Of a DNA stretch of 64,000 nucleotides, positions 63,852-64,000 are shown piece after piece; the stretch's first letter is position 1; each line of letters opens with the position of its first letter. The translations under genes were made by a program, and so were the position numbers. Source of the DNA: an uncultured Allorhizobium sp. (GTDB lineage: Bacteria > Pseudomonadota > Alphaproteobacteria > Rhizobiales > Rhizobiaceae); the NCBI GenBank assembly GCA_958439205.1, contig OY288189.1, positions 4,169,001 through 4,233,000 on the forward strand, in the 5' to 3' direction. The notes beneath the pieces were generated by a model, which saw nothing but the letters and a program-made list of their open reading frames with translations, had not been told where the DNA came from and did not search any database.

Positions 63852-64000
63852 CAGAACTCGCTGAACTGGAACTGTTCCTGAGAATAGGTGCCGTCACCAT
63901 CGGCGTCACGGACAGCATTCTTCAGGAGATCGGCGACGGCGCGAACGGCTGCGAGGTGAGCCTCGACACGGCGCGCATTGAGGGCGAGCTTTTCCTTGAG
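63851..64000 (-). CDS. C-terminal end of a gene running off the window
   Basis: An open frame enters from the right edge and ends at a TGA that overlaps the ATG of the FliL-like gene. The 49 visible residues are mostly helical (LKEKLALNARRVEAHLAAVR then DLLKNAVRDADGDGTYS) and end QFQFSEF. This helical tail could belong to a FlgN-like flagellar chaperone or another export-associated protein, but that is speculation. The 5' part is outside the window. Confidence 0.6.
   Translation of the reverse strand, partial: LKEKLALNARRVEAHLAAVRAVADLLKNAVRDADGDGTYSQEQFQFSEF

Overview
The window is high-GC chromosomal DNA from an alphaproteobacterium, most likely of the family Rhizobiaceae (Rhizobium/Agrobacterium/Sinorhizobium relatives). 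The main reasons are a zwf-pgl-edd Entner-Doudoroff operon, an aglR/aglEFGAK alpha-glucoside cluster ordered as in Sinorhizobium, a PdhS/PleC-type sensor kinase, a phasin gene with PhaR-like sites, a RIME-like palindromic repeat, and a tRNA-His that lacks an encoded G-1 and carries A73. It is dense, ordinary core chromosome. I see no CRISPR array, prophage, transposase or defence island.

Layout. 1-9.8 kb: M48 protease plus DUF898 protein, GFA-family protein, mmsA/iolA, a thioredoxin-reductase-like flavoprotein divergent from an Rrf2 regulator, a LysR regulator, HupE/UreJ, a branched-chain aminotransferase, and two small proteins (one PilZ-like). 10-16.4 kb: tRNA-His, phasin, a 1231-residue PAS sensor kinase, and a CreBC-like two-component pair. 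16.4-25.2 kb: DUF4173 membrane protein, LysE exporter, fused iron-type ABC permease, acetoacetyl-CoA synthetase, AsmA-like protein, DUF6460-like protein. 25.2-34.1 kb: potFGHI-type polyamine transporter, ScfR/PccR-type regulator divergent from isocitrate lyase (aceA), a RIME-like repeat, and small genes around a second LysR. 34.1-41.7 kb: a transmembrane chemoreceptor, a 49-residue membrane peptide, a BaiN/HI0933-type flavoprotein, and a puuA-puuB-DUF2007 operon. 41.8-48 kb: zwf-pgl-edd, then a soluble PAS chemoreceptor. 48-53.1 kb: ECF sigma/anti-sigma pair divergent from a secreted DUF4394 protein, DUF2778 protein, SDR, PilZ-like protein. 53.3-61.3 kb: aglK-aglA-aglG-aglF-aglE with divergent aglR. 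61.3-64 kb: folD, a WecB/TagA/CpsF glycosyltransferase, a FliL-like protein and the tail of one more gene, possibly the end of a flagellar operon.

How the genes fit together. Much of the window is carbon uptake and routing. Alpha-glucosides enter by AglEFGK, are split by AglA, and the glucose goes through Zwf-Pgl-Edd. Putrescine enters by PotFGHI and is gamma-glutamylated and oxidised by PuuA/PuuB. Acetate-level carbon is served by AceA, acetoacetate by the ligase, and valine/inositol carbon by MmsA. Phasin ties carbon surplus to PHB granules.

The most interesting regulatory structures are a pair of mirror-image ECF-type promoters between the sigma gene and DUF4394, a 30-bp inverted repeat on the start codon of the LysR gene at 32.9-33.8 kb, PhaR-like sites on the phasin -35, a cluster of TTTACA half-sites before the ScfR-type gene, and a decayed second copy of the mmsA 3' end. 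All functions are assigned from motif recognition only; no database search was run.
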